Assembly (NCBI GenBank): GCA_026419785.1
Contig: JAODTK010003377.1
Location: 102,001-166,000, forward strand
DNA length: 64,000 bases
Source of the DNA: Sclerodactyla briareus
Lineage: Eukaryota; Echinodermata; Holothuroidea; Dendrochirotida; Sclerodactylidae
Direction of reading: 5' to 3'
Position 1 is the first letter of the stretch, and each line of letters opens with the position of its first letter. The notes under the pieces are model-generated. The model worked only from the letters and a program-made list of their open reading frames with translations. It was not told the DNA's origin and did no database searches. The translations under genes and the position numbers were made by a program. Shown here one piece after another: positions 48,116-62,054 of the stretch.

Positions 48116-51100
48116 TGACTGCATAGATTCCTCTGCTTCGTCAGGAATCAAAAATGAAAAGGAACGAAGTGGAAACAACTGAAAATACAAATGCGATAGA
48201 TCATTGTAGGGGTTATTGTGCCAAAGCAGTGTGTATCAGATAACAAGGTTACACTGCCACAATATCCTGCGGATGTACATAAGTTTATTCAGTATCGCGT
48301 TATAAACATTTGATGTGACCCTTAATATATATGTAAATCACGCACCCAACTCGACACAGATGTGTTAAATATGCATATTTAGAAAAAAACGGCGAGTCGC
48401 CGGGTCGCCATCTCTAAAGTTGACGAAATTGGATCAACTGCTCCTCCCAAGAAGAAGCGTGAGATCTTTCAAAGTAGTATTCTTCTTATATACTAGGAGT
48501 ATATACATCTCATGAACAATCGAAAGTGTGTCACCAAATCTGCGAAGTATGCGTCAATAAAAAACACAAAACGACCGACCACAAAACGACCAGAGGTGTT
48601 GTGTACACTATTTACTGATATGTCATTCTTCAGGTTCCGAGAGCGGGCGAAAAAACTGGACCGAATGGGCTGAAATGAAAGGCTGAAAAGAATGAGTTTA
48701 TCTAGAAATTTCCAGAAGGAAGCAAGAAAACCAGACGGGGTATTAAAATGGCTTGGGAGAGTTGGACACAAAAAAGCGCCTCATTTAATTCTAAAACTGA
48801 CATTACCAACTCACGTGTGAAAATCATAACAATGAGGATCTCTCCCAATAATTATTCAACAATATCACTCTTAGGAAGTTAAAGTTAAAGCTTCAATCAT
48901 TTGAGAGTCGAGGATCAAGCAGGTTAAAAGCAATAGCGCAACCATAAGAGCATTACGTATGCTTCCAGCCTGTATACCTGTTCCGCAACAATAAGCAATA
49001 CTAGCTTCAACAAGCTATAGTCATCTATCTGTCTCGAAAGGTCACCCACGAAATGTGTAGGTCAGGTCAGCTGAGCTAGGCAGTGGGCTAGAAAAATGTT
49101 GGTCACGAGAGCGACCGAACGCTGTAACATTAGGCGATGCGCGCCATCTCCACTGCTCCCACTAATCATTTTGATTGTAAAGGGAGTGAAAAACACGCTC
49201 GACACTCGGCGTGAGTGTGTATGCTAATGATATTCTTTTACCGAGTATTGCGTATCAGTTCCTAGGTAAAATCGTAGTGCGTTACGAACCTCCTTTGGGT
49301 GTTGCACAATGCTACAGAAGCGTCTCCCTTACTCATTCTTAATGAACGTCAGCTGGGTCTGCGCGCACTTGTCGGGTCAGAATATTTGTTTCATGCACTC
49401 TTTTATGAAGCGTAAATTGATCAAGAGCTTCGTCCCTATTATTTTGTATCTACTCATAACATAGGGATAGGGTCCCACATGTCTGTGTGTGGGGAAGAAT
49501 TTTTAACCGAACTGCCAATGCTTCTACTAGATTCCCGACTTCCCCGGTAGCATGTCCGTGGTGAGGAGAGAGGTAGCGAGACGCACGAAGAGGTGGGAGT
49601 GGGTTAGGCTGGTGCCATACATGTAGATTGAGTTATATAGTCATCCGTGGCGTTTAGCCTCGATTTAGGAACAACCTTATCTGTTTGCATCAACGAGTAC
49701 ATGTGGGTGTTAAAGCTCCAATGAATGAAAGCTATTTTATTGAAATTCAAAAATACCAAGGTATTTATGTATGTAATTTTTATTGGTTTGGAGTGAATTA
49801 CAACCGGTTATAATTCCAGTACTAAACTCCGGCTAGAGACGACACAGCATGTCGTCGTGGGAGAATTTTAATTGGCGATCAACGAAAGTTTTGGAAAGTT
49901 TTCACCGTGTGCAGTCGCATACATACAGAATCAGGGCCTATAAAAAGGCTATATCGGGTCTGTGCTCATCGTTTTGCTTATTCATACGTCACATCCACCT
50001 ACTAGGCCTAGTTGGTATTTCACGATAAATATATTAGGTTCATATAGATCTTATCACCTTCCATTTGGCACAAATTCTTTCGCGTTCTTTTAACGACACT
50101 AACTTAGATATGAACAATGGCACATGCAGTCTAAATGCCAAATCCTCAGTCTAGGGTCGGAGGACAAACTTTGGGGTGGATGATGAGAAGACTGAATTGG
50201 TGCGATACTAAGTCTGTCATACGCTGTTTCATCCGCGATGATCCAGTTGCTTGGGAAACTTGAAATTGGCATCTAGAGGTTTCTCTCTTCGACAGAAAAA
50301 GCAAAGTCTCACTTATCAGGTTAATAAATGCACTCGGTCGAAAAAATGGGCGAATAACCAGCAATTGGAATTATGAACGCCCACAGCAACATCATTCAGT
50401 CACAACATTCACTAATCAGCCAACCATTCGTCTCCGAATACGATCATACATCGTATGTATTTTTCACGAATTGTTATAAGTCGATGGTCCTGTAAATTTG
50501 TACTCTCCATTGTTTCCAAATAATTCCCCGTATTAACCCCGGCTACAACATGGAGTTCTGTATTACAAATCCACTGCACTCGACGAGACTGACTCGATCA
50601 AGGATACTATTGTATTGGTGTTGGTCTACTTAAATGTACGTTCGCAAATAGGCTACTATACATATACTGCGAGTGTGAAAATCAGAACTGCGCTGCATGA
50701 CCTGGCCAAATGTAATATAACGGTATAGCATGCAACGTTTTCTATGCGCTTTTGTTCTGTTTGGCAACAAGCCATGCAGCTGTGTTTACTTCTGAGTTAG
50801 TAGTTCTGACAAGAGAGAAAGATAGGTGTTTGTCCTGTATTTTTTCCGCATTTTTCAAGAGATAGTTGAATATTCATTTAGGATGGGCCTTCGTTTTCGA
50901 ATTGAAACCCGGTTGACGTCTAATAGGAGGCCTTATGATGACGTCAACCCCGGTTTAATCATGCAACAGAAGCCCTCGATTCGGTCATTATTCAATAGAA
51001 TATGTGAATGATAACGGCATTTAAAAAACCAAAACGTTACTAAATGAGCGCATTTCTGTGGCCATGCGCCCCTGAACAGCAAGACATCGAAGGTAACACA

Positions 51101-51164
51101 ACGCATTATCTCTCTAGCATTGTTATAAACTCAAATCCGTTTAACCACCCACGCGTATGGGTAA
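48116..51164. other. Unannotated sequence
   Basis: No supportable gene. The minus strand is open at 48493-48771 and 50146-50364 without splice support. Confidence 0.3.
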
Positions 51165-52205
51165 TAGCTGCAGATATCGGCATTGGTGTCTATTGCCGTT
51201 GGCGAATTACTGACCTCCAAGTCACTTAATAGCGAAGGGGAGCATTGGTTACCTCTTGGTATGATTATCTAGTCTCCTCTTTTTTGAGTTCCTTGGGTTT
51301 TATCCTCTTCTTCTGAAGAATGATAAAATTTAAATATTACTGATTCGCATTTCTGCCCAAGGTGACCAAGTTGTAATCGTGCAGACCTCCTGACCCCCCC
51401 TTCACTCCGACGGTGCGATCCAATCAAAGATAAGTTTACTCTGGGCCATCATCGATAGAGGTCTTCCGGTATAACGCCAAGCGAATCTCGTGCAGAGGTC
51501 AGTTGATTTGACGTAGTTATTCAACTGTCCTCCTGTGACTAATTTGAGAACTAGTCATAATCTTATATTTCGTGATGAATATGGGCCGTTTCCATGAATA
51601 AGGGTACCAACTCGTGTGACGGCAGTTCCAGAACTAGATTCGGATATCATGCTTTGTGAGTGTGAACGCACTTACTGTTTTCTGCATTCACTAGGCTCAT
51701 GAAAAATGGAACGAATACAGCGAATATTGGTAGATATCACCTTTGGTGTTTATTGCCAATAGCAACTTGCTGACATCGAGCTACGTTATGCCGAAGGGGA
51801 TCAATGGTTCCCTCTAGTAGAATATATCTAGTCTCCCCCACTCCTCCGATTTGCTCGGTTTTTACCCAAGTCTTAGAATATACCATACTACTGATTCCTG
51901 ACCCCTTCATTCCGACAGTGCAATCAAATCGATTTATAAAGTTACTCTGTCATCTCGATGAGTGCGGCCTCTGAGTAATAAGAGGTCGGTTAATTTGACA
52001 TAATTATTCAACTGACGCTATGACTATAAGTCTAAAGAGATGATTGAATCATATTTGCTTATATCGATGATGAATATGTGTCTTTCCATAAAAGAGGGTA
52101 CCAAATTGTGACATGGCACTTTCAGTGGCTGACTTCAGGTAGTGTGCTTTGTGATTGTGAATGCATTTTCAGTTCTCTGCATTCACTAGGATCATTACTG
52201 ATTAT
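51165..52205 (+). repeat. Old tandem duplication, two diverged copies of about 500-560 bp
   Basis: Matching blocks in the same order include GATATCGGCATTGGTGTCTA near 51174 with GATATCACCTTTGGTGTTTA near 51733, the GCGAAGGGGAGCATTGGTTA block near 51231 with CCGAAGGGGATCAATGGTTC near 51791, and CTGCATTCACTAGGCTCAT near 51682 with CTGCATTCACTAGGATCAT near 52177. Offsets shrink from about 560 to about 496 bp, so the copies have indels. No coding sense. Confidence 0.75.
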
Positions 52206-53983
52206 GCGCGCTGGGGTCATTATAGTTTCCCAAAATGCGTAAATCCTCGGTATTGTGACATTTCATGGAATTCATGATATTGTTCCGGTGCATCGGTCAT
52301 GATAAAAGCATATTAAAGCACAATAAGACTACATAGCAATGGATCTCACAACATTTATGTGCCCCTTTGCAGAAGTTAGGCACAAAGTGAACCGCTTTCG
52401 ATTATCATACACTTGTATAATGCACAATGTACTACGAATCATGGTTTCATGGCAATTAGTGATTGGATTTTCGCAAGCCCCAGTGTAAAAACGAGGGGGG
52501 GGGGGGGGGGGCCAATAAATCAATAAAACTGGATGGGCCAATACTTTACATTTTGAAAACAAAGTGGCAGGTTGGCTAAAACCTTGTGAACTCTTAAAAT
52601 TCATATAAGTGATTATCTCATTCCCAAAATTCCTTTGTTGAAGCTTAGGAAAATTAGTTCTCGAATCATTTCAAAATTGCATATTTTCGTTACGAGGGGA
52701 ACCAATAGAATGTCGCCCTGGGTTTTTACACAGTAATTGCTTATTTTGTAAATCAATAGTGAAAAGTGCGTACCGCGATGGTATTCCATAAAAGGTGAAG
52801 CATCCATGAGCAAACAGATTAAGCAAGCAAATATTGCATTGACTTTGCATCGAGCAGGTATTTGTCTTCCCCGTGCAAGTACATTGCGTGATGGGAGTTT
52901 GTCTATTCCCACTCTTCATCGCCTGCCAAGTCAGTTTACGGGAGGGATTTTCTTCCATTATGCTCAAGGGGCATTATAACTCCAAAGACATGCATCCGCA
53001 CTTTCACCGACCTTAATTACGGATGATATATGCTGTCACCCAATTACAATGGTAGTTAAGAAGAAGATTAGAAGATATTAAGTCGATTTATCTGGACGAA
53101 GTGAATCAGAGAATCATAGGGTCCATCATGCACAACCGGACGAAAGAAAGAAGTCGAGAAAGGCAATACCGCGACTCTGATACAGCCTCTCCATACATAA
53201 ATCGCTTGACTCCAACTGCTGCAAGGCGATACTATTCGATATATTTATTTAGAAGGATGAAGTCAAGGTCAGGGTATTAATGTAGGTATCACAGTACGAG
53301 AAGGGTACAATTCTTCGAGGAACATTACTGGAATTGTTTATTGTGGAACAACAGAGCTCCAAGAAGCTGAGACCTAAAATTAAAATGTCCAATTCGCGAA
53401 CGTGGTTGTTGTTGCTCCAAGCTTGTGCAAATCAGATGCAAATAATCGCCAATATATAGATGGGGGCAAGGTCGGCTTCACGTACTCCTGACAACAGGGG
53501 AAACATATACAAAGCAACACTGAAACTTAAATGCAATAGAAACTTCCCGAATTACGCGCCAGGGAGGAGGGAAGGAGGCACTTATTTATGGCCTAGTATT
53601 AGGTGAGTCAAAACCACTACGCTGGCCATACACGGCAATCTATAGGCAGGTTAGCTAGTTATTTTCTACGTGTGGGTTCTACCTGTAGGTTCAGCTGAGA
53701 ACTGGTTCAACCCTATGGCGTTCGGCGTTCATTATCACATGAAAACAATAGTATGAAATGAAACTTGTCGTCTTGTGCTCAGACGCAACTCAACAAAATT
53801 ACTGAGGAACGGGACTCGTCGAGCAGCGAAGGATTAGCAGGCGAGAGTCGGACATGCTCATAGAGCGGGAAAGCGTAGCATGTACACATGTCAAGATGTT
53901 GGCATCGCTGAAAATATCAGTAATTGGTAGTTCCAAGCTCTCTCAATGTGCACGATCTCCGTGGTTTGTCACATTCATGTAAA
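52206..53983. other. Unannotated sequence with a G17 run
   Basis: A 17-nt G run lies at 52495-52511. Two overlapping minus-strand frames of 98-99 codons at 52613-52967 have no recognised domain or splice sites. Confidence 0.3.
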
Positions 53984-54640
53984 ATGCGGAAACAGTCACG
54001 AACCTCAATGGTGAGTCGAAAAGGATGGTCCGATATGTCAGTATGTAAATCGTCAACTTCAAATTTGGTTAAATTGACAGCTAAATTGTACCAAATGCAT
54101 GCAACTCGTAGAATGACCATGAAGCTGTTAAATTATCAGCATGCACTAACTGACTCAGTACAATGCCCAAAGGTCTTCGTCTGCGTCTTCGTTGAATTAC
54201 TCAAAAGCGACCAACCGGGCATTAGATGGAGGATATTTGGTGTGCGCAAGACGGACCATCATTGGTTTCGCAACAGATGTTAGCTGCCCTCTTGAGGGCC
54301 TTCTCGTTACCTAAGCCAGCAATAAACCAGGGAGTTGTTTCATTTTGGAATGGTCCTTGGAAAAAAGGAGCCCTGACAGCGTCGACAAGGCAAACTATAT
54401 ATTAAAGGGCTGGGCATTGACCTAGTATCGCTAGTGGGAGGAATAAAGACACTCCGTGTGTCCGATATAAATTCAGTAACAGACACGAACAGTCAATGGT
54501 CAGTTCAAAAGTATAGTGTCCAAATTGTCGGTATAATAATTCGGAATAATGGACAGCTAAATTGTACCGAATGTGTGCAAATGCTGTTAGTTATCGTCTT
54601 GCACTGATTGACTGCAGTACAATGCCGGAAGGCCCAATTT
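53984..54640. repeat. Diverged duplicate segments of about 150-190 bp, 460-500 bp apart
   Basis: 53984-54175 resembles 54484-54640: GACAGCTAAATTGTACC occurs at 54076 and 54552, and CAGTACAATGCC at 54156 and 54615, with related sequence between. On the minus strand both copies keep an aligned open frame (C/H-I-W/R-YNLAV ... LTI), ending in unrelated sequence. This could be a duplicated exon or simply a duplicated non-coding block. Confidence 0.6.
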
Positions 54641-55499
54641 AAATAGTACGGTACGGCACTGTAATGATTGACGTATTCTACAACCTGCAGCCCAATTAGG
54701 AAGAAAAATCGCGTAGGGCAGCCCATTGAATTTGGCGCTAGAGGTTAATTGCTCCTCAACGCAAAGTATACGTGGAAAATGAATTAGACACACTGTGAAA
54801 GGGTCATGGATGGAAGAGTCTGAAATCGTATTAACGATGCGACAGTATATATTGTTACGTCTGTAGTCATGCACACGTTGCATGGAACTCGAGAAGCGTA
54901 ATCGGAGTATACATATATAGCTGTCTTGGTGGTATGGCGGTAATCACTCAGTAATCCAACCTGGTCAAGTAAAGCCTACCAAGTGCTCTATATTTTCAAT
55001 CCATTTTTAGGGCATTGTTCGACACAGGAATATGAAATTTTTCATTCGAGAAAGTATGATTTTTTAAAGGAAAACATCTTGGGAAAGAGAACGGCCTGGA
55101 AATGAATACTGCAGTTATTTTACTGGCCACTTGGTATTCTAATAGTAACATTTCAACGTTTCTTCTTCTAGGTTTCGCTTAAAAGGATTTCTCGTCAACA
55201 CATTCGTTTAGATGTGCCGTCAACTCCAATTTACGCACCTACCTACGTATCTACCCTCCCATACCGACCTATCTACCTGTTGGCTGCTCTATTCATCCAC
55301 ATCGACCGTACAATCCAGATGTTCTATTCAAATATCTATGTGAAACCGCTGTAACTACGGGTACTTACTAGGTGTCCCTATGGTCAATCACTGGTAACCT
55401 CGAACGAACAGCCTATGCGAGTTTAGTGGAAGAACCACGAGTCAGATAATCCTATACGCAACTCACGTTTTTTTAGGGTTGGACCCTATGAGGCAAGCA
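54641..55499. other. Unannotated sequence
   Basis: No gene or repeat recognised. Confidence 0.3.
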
Positions 55500-56130
55500 A
55501 TAAAACCAAGTGAACAAAACAAGTGAAAACCTAACATTAGAACAGGTGATAAACACGACGGTAGGACAAGTCAAAACCTAACAGTAAGACAGGTAATAAA
55601 CCCAACGGTAGGACAAGTCAAAACCTAACAGTAAGACAGGTAATAAACCCAACGGTAGGACAAGTCAAAACCTGACAGTAAGTCAGGTAATAAACCCCAC
55701 GGTCCTGACGGTAGGACAAGTCAAAACCTAACAGTAAGACAGGTAATAAACCCAACGGTAGGACAAGTCAAAACCCAACAGTAAGTCAGGTAATGACTTC
55801 AATGGTAGGGCAAGTAAAAACCTAACAGTGGAGAGGGTAATAAACCCAACAGTAGGGGAAAGTAAAAACCTAACAGTACAGCAGGTAATAACCCAGCAGT
55901 AGGGCAAGTAAAAACCTAACAGTAGGGCAGGTAATAAATCCAACAGTAGTGCAGGTAATTACCAAACAGGGAATCCAAACAGTAAGTAACATTTATAACG
56001 GAACAGGCATCAAAACCCGACAGTATTGGAAGGTAAAAAAATCCAAAAATATGGGAGGAGAAGACCCAACGGGCAGACAGGAAGGCAAGTGGCAAACCCA
56101 ACAGTGTGCCAGGTCGAAAACCAAAAAGTG
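55500..56130 (+). repeat. 47-bp minisatellite built from 23/24-bp half-units
   Basis: The unit GTAGGACAAGTCAAAACCTA plus ACAGTAAGACAGGTAATAAA recurs with starts at 55561, 55608, 55655, 55711, 55758, 55805, 55852, 55899 and 55946. The step is 47 bp except for one 56-bp step with a 9-bp insert (GTCCTGACG). The two half-units (GTAGGACAAG.. and GTAAGACAGG..) are clearly related. Degenerate flanks reach about 56130. Minus-strand ORFs (55728-55943, 55916-56101) rich in Leu/Tyr come from the repeat. Confidence 0.92.
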
Positions 56131-59100
56131 AGGAGGATCAATTCAACTGTGGCGGGCTTCGTCAGGGAGATAGAACTGCGACAATTTTGTTTTTTCAATC
56201 GGAATTCAGCTGTGGTGGCCTAAATAACGCTGCCGACGTTCACAAATGTACTGCGAATACTATGGAACGTAGCATCCATGTAAGAATTATCTCGCGGTTT
56301 GATTAGTGGCTAACAGCGACACACACACAGACCACTCTAACTTGTAATATTGCGAATCGAGATATATCAGCGGCGTGGCCGGCACGCTCACTATCCTATA
56401 ATTTACGTTTTCATATAGCCCGTACTTGAATTTGTTTGCCAAACTTTACAATTAAAAAGCCATCTGGACATCAATAAACTATAATAGTGAATCGCATATC
56501 ATAGAAACGATTGCCACGTTATACTCTCCGACGTAACGCTACTTTCCGTGTAACTGCATGGGGGGAATGCAAACAGTCGCACTTTATTAGATCGGTGTAA
56601 TTATGGAAAAGTTGTAATTGAACTGGAATTCAACCTCTGAACGTACCGCCTTATGCCCCATTATCTTTCATTATGCAAGATCGCTTACTCAAACAATTCT
56701 ATCATTGACTACCTTTGATAAATGAAAAAAACAAAACGGTTTCCGCTTTCTCTGTACCAGTTTTAGTTGTGTCTATGTCGGTATGCTGCGCCGAGGATAT
56801 CGGAGATGATGGTGAATCGTCTCCAATATTAGTCGCGATGACGTCATCAAATTCGAGTGGTTGTTCTGTTCGAATGACCTATATATGATCCAGTCGTCTA
56901 GAACTATTTTTTTTTCAAATTGTCGCCGCCATTAGAGCAACCCTAACTGCAACGATGTTTGAGATGATAGGAAGACCTTCAACTGTTCGCTCCACACCTC
57001 ATATGAGCGTTACCCCAATATTGATTGGAAAAACGTGAGCTCATAACTGCTTTCTTCATAGATAATGTAGGGGCGCTGTCACTACGAAAAACGCCCTAAG
57101 TGGTTTGCCACTAGTATGAACGGTATATTCCTTTCAATGGAAAGTTTTTTAGAAATTATCAGTATACGCCCCAAATGTTTGTTGTAGGACGTTCCATATT
57201 ATGTTTAGAGAGTACCTAGGTCCGAGAAGAATTCCTCGAGAGTGGTTATCCTACTAGCACAAATCGGTAAAATCGCGAGTATTGTCGTCATTGGCTTTAC
57301 TGATTTTCCCATGTCATCACAATTCGAACGAAATACAACCGAACATGGAAAATCGTCGGCCCAAACCTCCATTGAAAAAAAAAGAAAAAAAATTAGTACA
57401 CAACGGCTGTAGGATTTTAATTTCAACAATTGCACATGATATTTATAGCGATGTTGTTCGTCGGGCTAGAAGTTCGGGTAACAGTAGCGACCGAATAACA
57501 GCGAGGTTAATGCTGAACCAGGTTTGTGTTCGCTACCGCCATAGCCAGCAAGGACGGCATCCTAACTCGTTCAGTGAGTACTAATCTCGTCAGAGGACTG
57601 AGAAAGTAACTCAATAGGCAGATTTTGAAACGACGGTGACCCCAGCTTTTCATTTTATTCTCCGACCCTTATAAGAGAGCGAAATACCACACAACTCGCT
57701 CTATCCGGTCCACGCAGTAGACTAATCATATTTCCAGGGTCTTAGGACCTATGTTGAACTCATATGACTTTTGCCCTGACACGAAAGCAGGAGAAGGTAG
57801 GAGAACAACAAACAAGCGTGAATATCGGTTTTGAGCTCTGCTGCGGGATCTTCACTGGAGGTATAATATCAGCCAACGTACGTAGTCTACGTATTGAAGC
57901 GTCAGAAACCAAAGCACCACCTCTTTTCGACATCGATACGACGATATGATCATCGACCACACAATATTACGTTAGCAGGACTCGTGTCCACTCCAAGGTG
58001 TTTGAGACGATGCCTTCATCAGAGTATAAGTTATTTTGTCACCGTGGGGAAGCCTGAAATTTAATTGATGAAGCATTCTAAAATTAGCGAATTTTACGAG
58101 ATATGGGATGTTAGCGAGAAGTTTACTGCCGTGGAGCGATAATCGCAGTGTACCCAAGCTTCGTAGAAAACCTGACTAATTTTTACGGAGAAACGCAGCT
58201 ATCTCAATGTTAACGGAACACTGTCTCCATCACACTTTTTTCTTAGACTAGATCACTAATGATTTTTCCTCACTTGGGAAGATCGGCGTTCCACAGAGGG
58301 GTGAAAAAACAATTTGCCGTTCGGGTGTACTAGTCACGCTGATAGAGCTATTTGTAATCAGTGAAACTTATCCGATGTGGAACAGCACTTGACTAATTTA
58401 ACTCAGTAGGCCTCACTGGTCTGTTGTATTGCGTTTACTAGCATGAGCCAAACGGAAATAAGAATAAACAGTTCTAACGGCGGAGCTACTTTCTACTCAT
58501 CGAAACAAAAACAAGCAAACAATATACTATTATGATTCTGTTCAGAGAGATGATGTACTTGGAGATTTGAAGGACGAAATCATGATTCGCATTTCCTTAC
58601 CACTTAGATTACACGTGTATGCATAAAACATACAAAAAACATTCGGGTTCTCGAACTATTAGAGGGGCCGAGATAGTTGGGCGAGACACCAAAAATTTGA
58701 TTTCGACTCGGACCAAGGTTAATTCCGAGTATCCAAGCCTGGTCGCGTACCCATATTGAAGTACGGTACTCATTAACCAGTATAACCAGAAGATCCACAC
58801 GGCATCCCGCGACTAAAATCAATGAATCGAAGGCGGGTCCGACTCACAAAATAATTATTGCCCCTTTACGCGTGAATGTATCTCGATTAACTTTCCAATT
58901 TTCCGCCGTTGGCTGCACTTCCTTTCCTGGCAGATAAAAGACAGTCATGTCCTTCCCCCAAACAAATTCTTTATACGCTTGCTGACCTACATTCGTCTGA
59001 GACGATTTCAAATAAAAAGGGAGGGCTCGGGTACCTCTTTATTAGTTATTATTATATATATATATATATATATATATTCACATACAAGCTAATTTTCCAA

Positions 59101-61982
59101 GGGGATTAGAGGGTTTGCAGTAATCGCAGAGAACTTTCGCAGAGGAATCTCTTGGGCTGATGTTTAAAACACGAGCTAACTATGTCAGGAGTCGGCTTTC
59201 GAAAAATTAAAAAAAAAAAATTGGCGTTCTGCACACCGTTTCAGCTGGGCTTTCTCTGATCAGTTGATGGACACTCGAAGACTCGACAGTATGTACGTTC
59301 TCCAGGCAAACACAATCACTAAAAATAATGTTCACATCGTAGCGTTGGATTGCCTTCATTCCCTCCCCCCTTTACCTGTTGCCAGTAGTTGTTTTTGTTT
59401 TCTCTTAGTGTTTTTTCGCACTGATCATACCTAAATAATACTCACATGTAGTTCAGAGAAACATGTCGAGGACACAAGAGTACTGAGCGTTTGTCGAATG
59501 AGCTTAGGCGATCTCTTGGGATTGTGGAGCTACCAGAGATTCAAGAGGTGCTTAGATTTCCTTTTTTGGAGCGGATCCGTTATTTACGTAGAGTCATATC
59601 ACAAATCTGGCTTTTCCTTCCCTTAGGTGAAGTGGCCACACCGCTACGCATTGATTTTCGTGTCTTCATTTGTAGGTATAATAAATTTTCAATCGTGCGC
59701 TTTATATATTAGGTTCAGACATATGTGCAAACAACAGGTTCACTATACAGGAACGCGATCTGAAATGAAATTCAATGAGAATGAAATCGCAATTAACTTT
59801 GGCTTGTCAGTTTACATTCCAAGATTATCAACAAACATCAACTAATTATTTTTATTCTAATTTCTAATTTGACAGATTATTATAATTACTATATTTTAAT
59901 CTGTTAATATGAAATATTTTCAACCCAATTATGTGACTGCCTCTTCGCTTCGGGCTAAAATGCGGACAGGCAATTTGAGAATAGTATAGCAAACTAACTA
60001 CTGAATATTGCAGTCGAGTAAAAAAGTTCCAATCACTGTATACAATTGAACAGTGACTTCACATTTCAGCAAACGCTATTCAGCTAAGCGTAAATAGTTA
60101 ACTCTCGTCGTCGGGAAAATACATTGAAGGATCAGTGACGACATCGCGGTAGATTCTAGTCGTACACTGTACTCTAGTATGTGATGTTCTCAGCCTTGAC
60201 GTAGCGGCACTATGAGGCTGAATCTTTCCTGTGGTTTACCTTTTGGCTCGATCGAGGTTTTACTTCATTTACTTTAACTTTGTGAATTTGCTTGATCGGG
60301 TTTTTTACACTTTTTTTTACTTGGTGATAGTCATTAGCACATTCATATTGCAATGAATTAACAACGACTGCCCGTATCAGAGCTGATGCCTTCAAGAAGA
60401 GTAATGACTAAACACCATCAGTTGGTAATTACAGTGTCGTCATCTGATATTTTAAGATGAACTCACGTTGTGCATTTGCTATATAGAGCCTACGTAAATG
60501 TCGCAAATGCAAACGGGGTTCCTTTTATTGTGCTTGGTCACCGATTCGTTCCACTGATATTACTAATGGTATTCGAAATTGTCAGTTTTAGTGGAGCGGT
60601 TTTCAACTCCGCATCTTTGTTGTTTTTTGTTTTTTTAGGGGGGAAATAGAATAGTTATACTTCATACTCTCTCTATATATATATCAGTATATATAGCATT
60701 TTGTCAACTTGACTGCTGAATTACGGACCCATAGCACCAATGGCTACCGCTAAGTATCTGAGCATTTGAGCATGTCTTCGACGTGAAAGAAGCGCTATCT
60801 AAATCACAGATAATTTCAGTTAGTACCAAGGGATACATCACATTTCGAGATGTAAAATGAGTGAGCCATGATGTTACTCTAATATACTCTCCCTGCTACA
60901 CAAGCACACATGGCACCCGGGCACACACACACACCCTATACACAGTACCGCAGCATACAACGCGCACACACACATAGTCATATCCACCACATAACTAGAA
61001 CATTCGTATTACGGCCTCTTAAGATGCCATGCCTCGTGCGCTGAAACTAGGAAAGGGGACTGTTATCATTTTCACGATTGTTTTGCGTTTTACCTCTGTG
61101 CAGGAAAACAAACTTTACCGTCTTATATGAACCAACGCTTGCGTCATTTGATATGCTTCACTAACAAAGTACATACGACTCTCTATTTCAGTTTCGGATT
61201 TTTATTTGTTTTACCCGGCCTATTCAGCCGCTGCCTATTTCGGAGTACCTGCATGTCTTGTGAGCCCTATGTTTTCCTTATCCATAAATAACAGCTTAGA
61301 ACACTGGAAAATGCGAAAACATGACTTTTGCGACCATTTGATACATTTTAAATTGGACTAATTCCGATTATAATTGGTGTTTGGACGAGAACGAGTTATT
61401 TCGTTGTTGGAATGAATATTCTTGATTAATGACGATAGACTGAGGTGAAATTAATAATTACTCTCCGTTGTTTTGCGACACATTGAAACGATAACCAGGC
61501 GTCGGTTGACTCACTAGGAAAATATAGGCACTAACAATATTGTATTCGCTTTTCGGTAGCTTCGACAACTTCTAATTGCATCCATTTATGGAATATATTG
61601 TATTTTTTTCATAATCTCCACTGTATGACAAACATCCATAGTTACTGTTGGCAGTAACCTTGTGGTATTTATTGGTTGAGGGGGATGAGGAACAGGATAA
61701 ATCGTTTCTAGGCTACTTGTCAGCCAAGACTGAACTAATAGCAGACACTGAAAACGTGCAGACCTGAATATTACACTGTTAGTTAGCTGTACTACTCCGC
61801 TCTCTCTCCTCCCTGTCTGTCCGGTTTAGGAGTAGAAGATACGCCCGACGTTGAAACAGACCTTCTGCGTCCTTTCAATCCCCTATTGCCTAATAAATGT
61901 GCGCTTCTTTCATTCGCAGCAGGATTTTTTACCTTTTAATTTCGAGGGTAATTGTATCCCCGCTCGGGATATTATGGTTTGG
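56131..61982. other. Unannotated sequence with small microsatellites
   Basis: Contains (TA)n at about 59053-59078, a TA-rich tract near 60670-60690 and a CA-rich tract at about 60902-60974. Open frames at 57282-57584 (plus), 57764-57949 (plus), 59491-59712 (plus; LRRSLGIVELPEIQEVLRFP) and 60210-60395 (minus; QIHKVKVNEVKPRSSQKVNH) look protein-like, but none has a convincing pair of splice sites. Confidence 0.3.
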
Positions 61983-62053
61983 CTTCGCCGTCTCCGCCGC
62001 CGCGTCCGTGTCCGCGTCCGCCGCGTCCGCCGCGTCCGCCGCGTCCGCCGCGT
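61983..62053 (+). repeat. GC-rich 9-bp tandem repeat (CGCGTCCGC)n
   Basis: About five to seven imperfect copies of CGTCCGCCG/CGCGTCCGC form a CpG-dense island in AT-rich surroundings, directly before the 62-kb repeat array. Being a multiple of three it gives Arg/Val-rich or Ala/Ser-rich open frames that are artefacts. Confidence 0.9.
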
Positions 62054-62054
62054 T

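Noticed and set aside
55500..56130. Possible CRISPR-like array
   Set aside because: Units are contiguous with no unique spacers, and the DNA is eukaryotic; it is a minisatellite.
55728..56198. Hydrophobic minus-strand ORFs resembling membrane proteins
   Set aside because: Leu/Tyr richness comes from the 47-bp repeat; since 47 is not a multiple of three the frame rotates.
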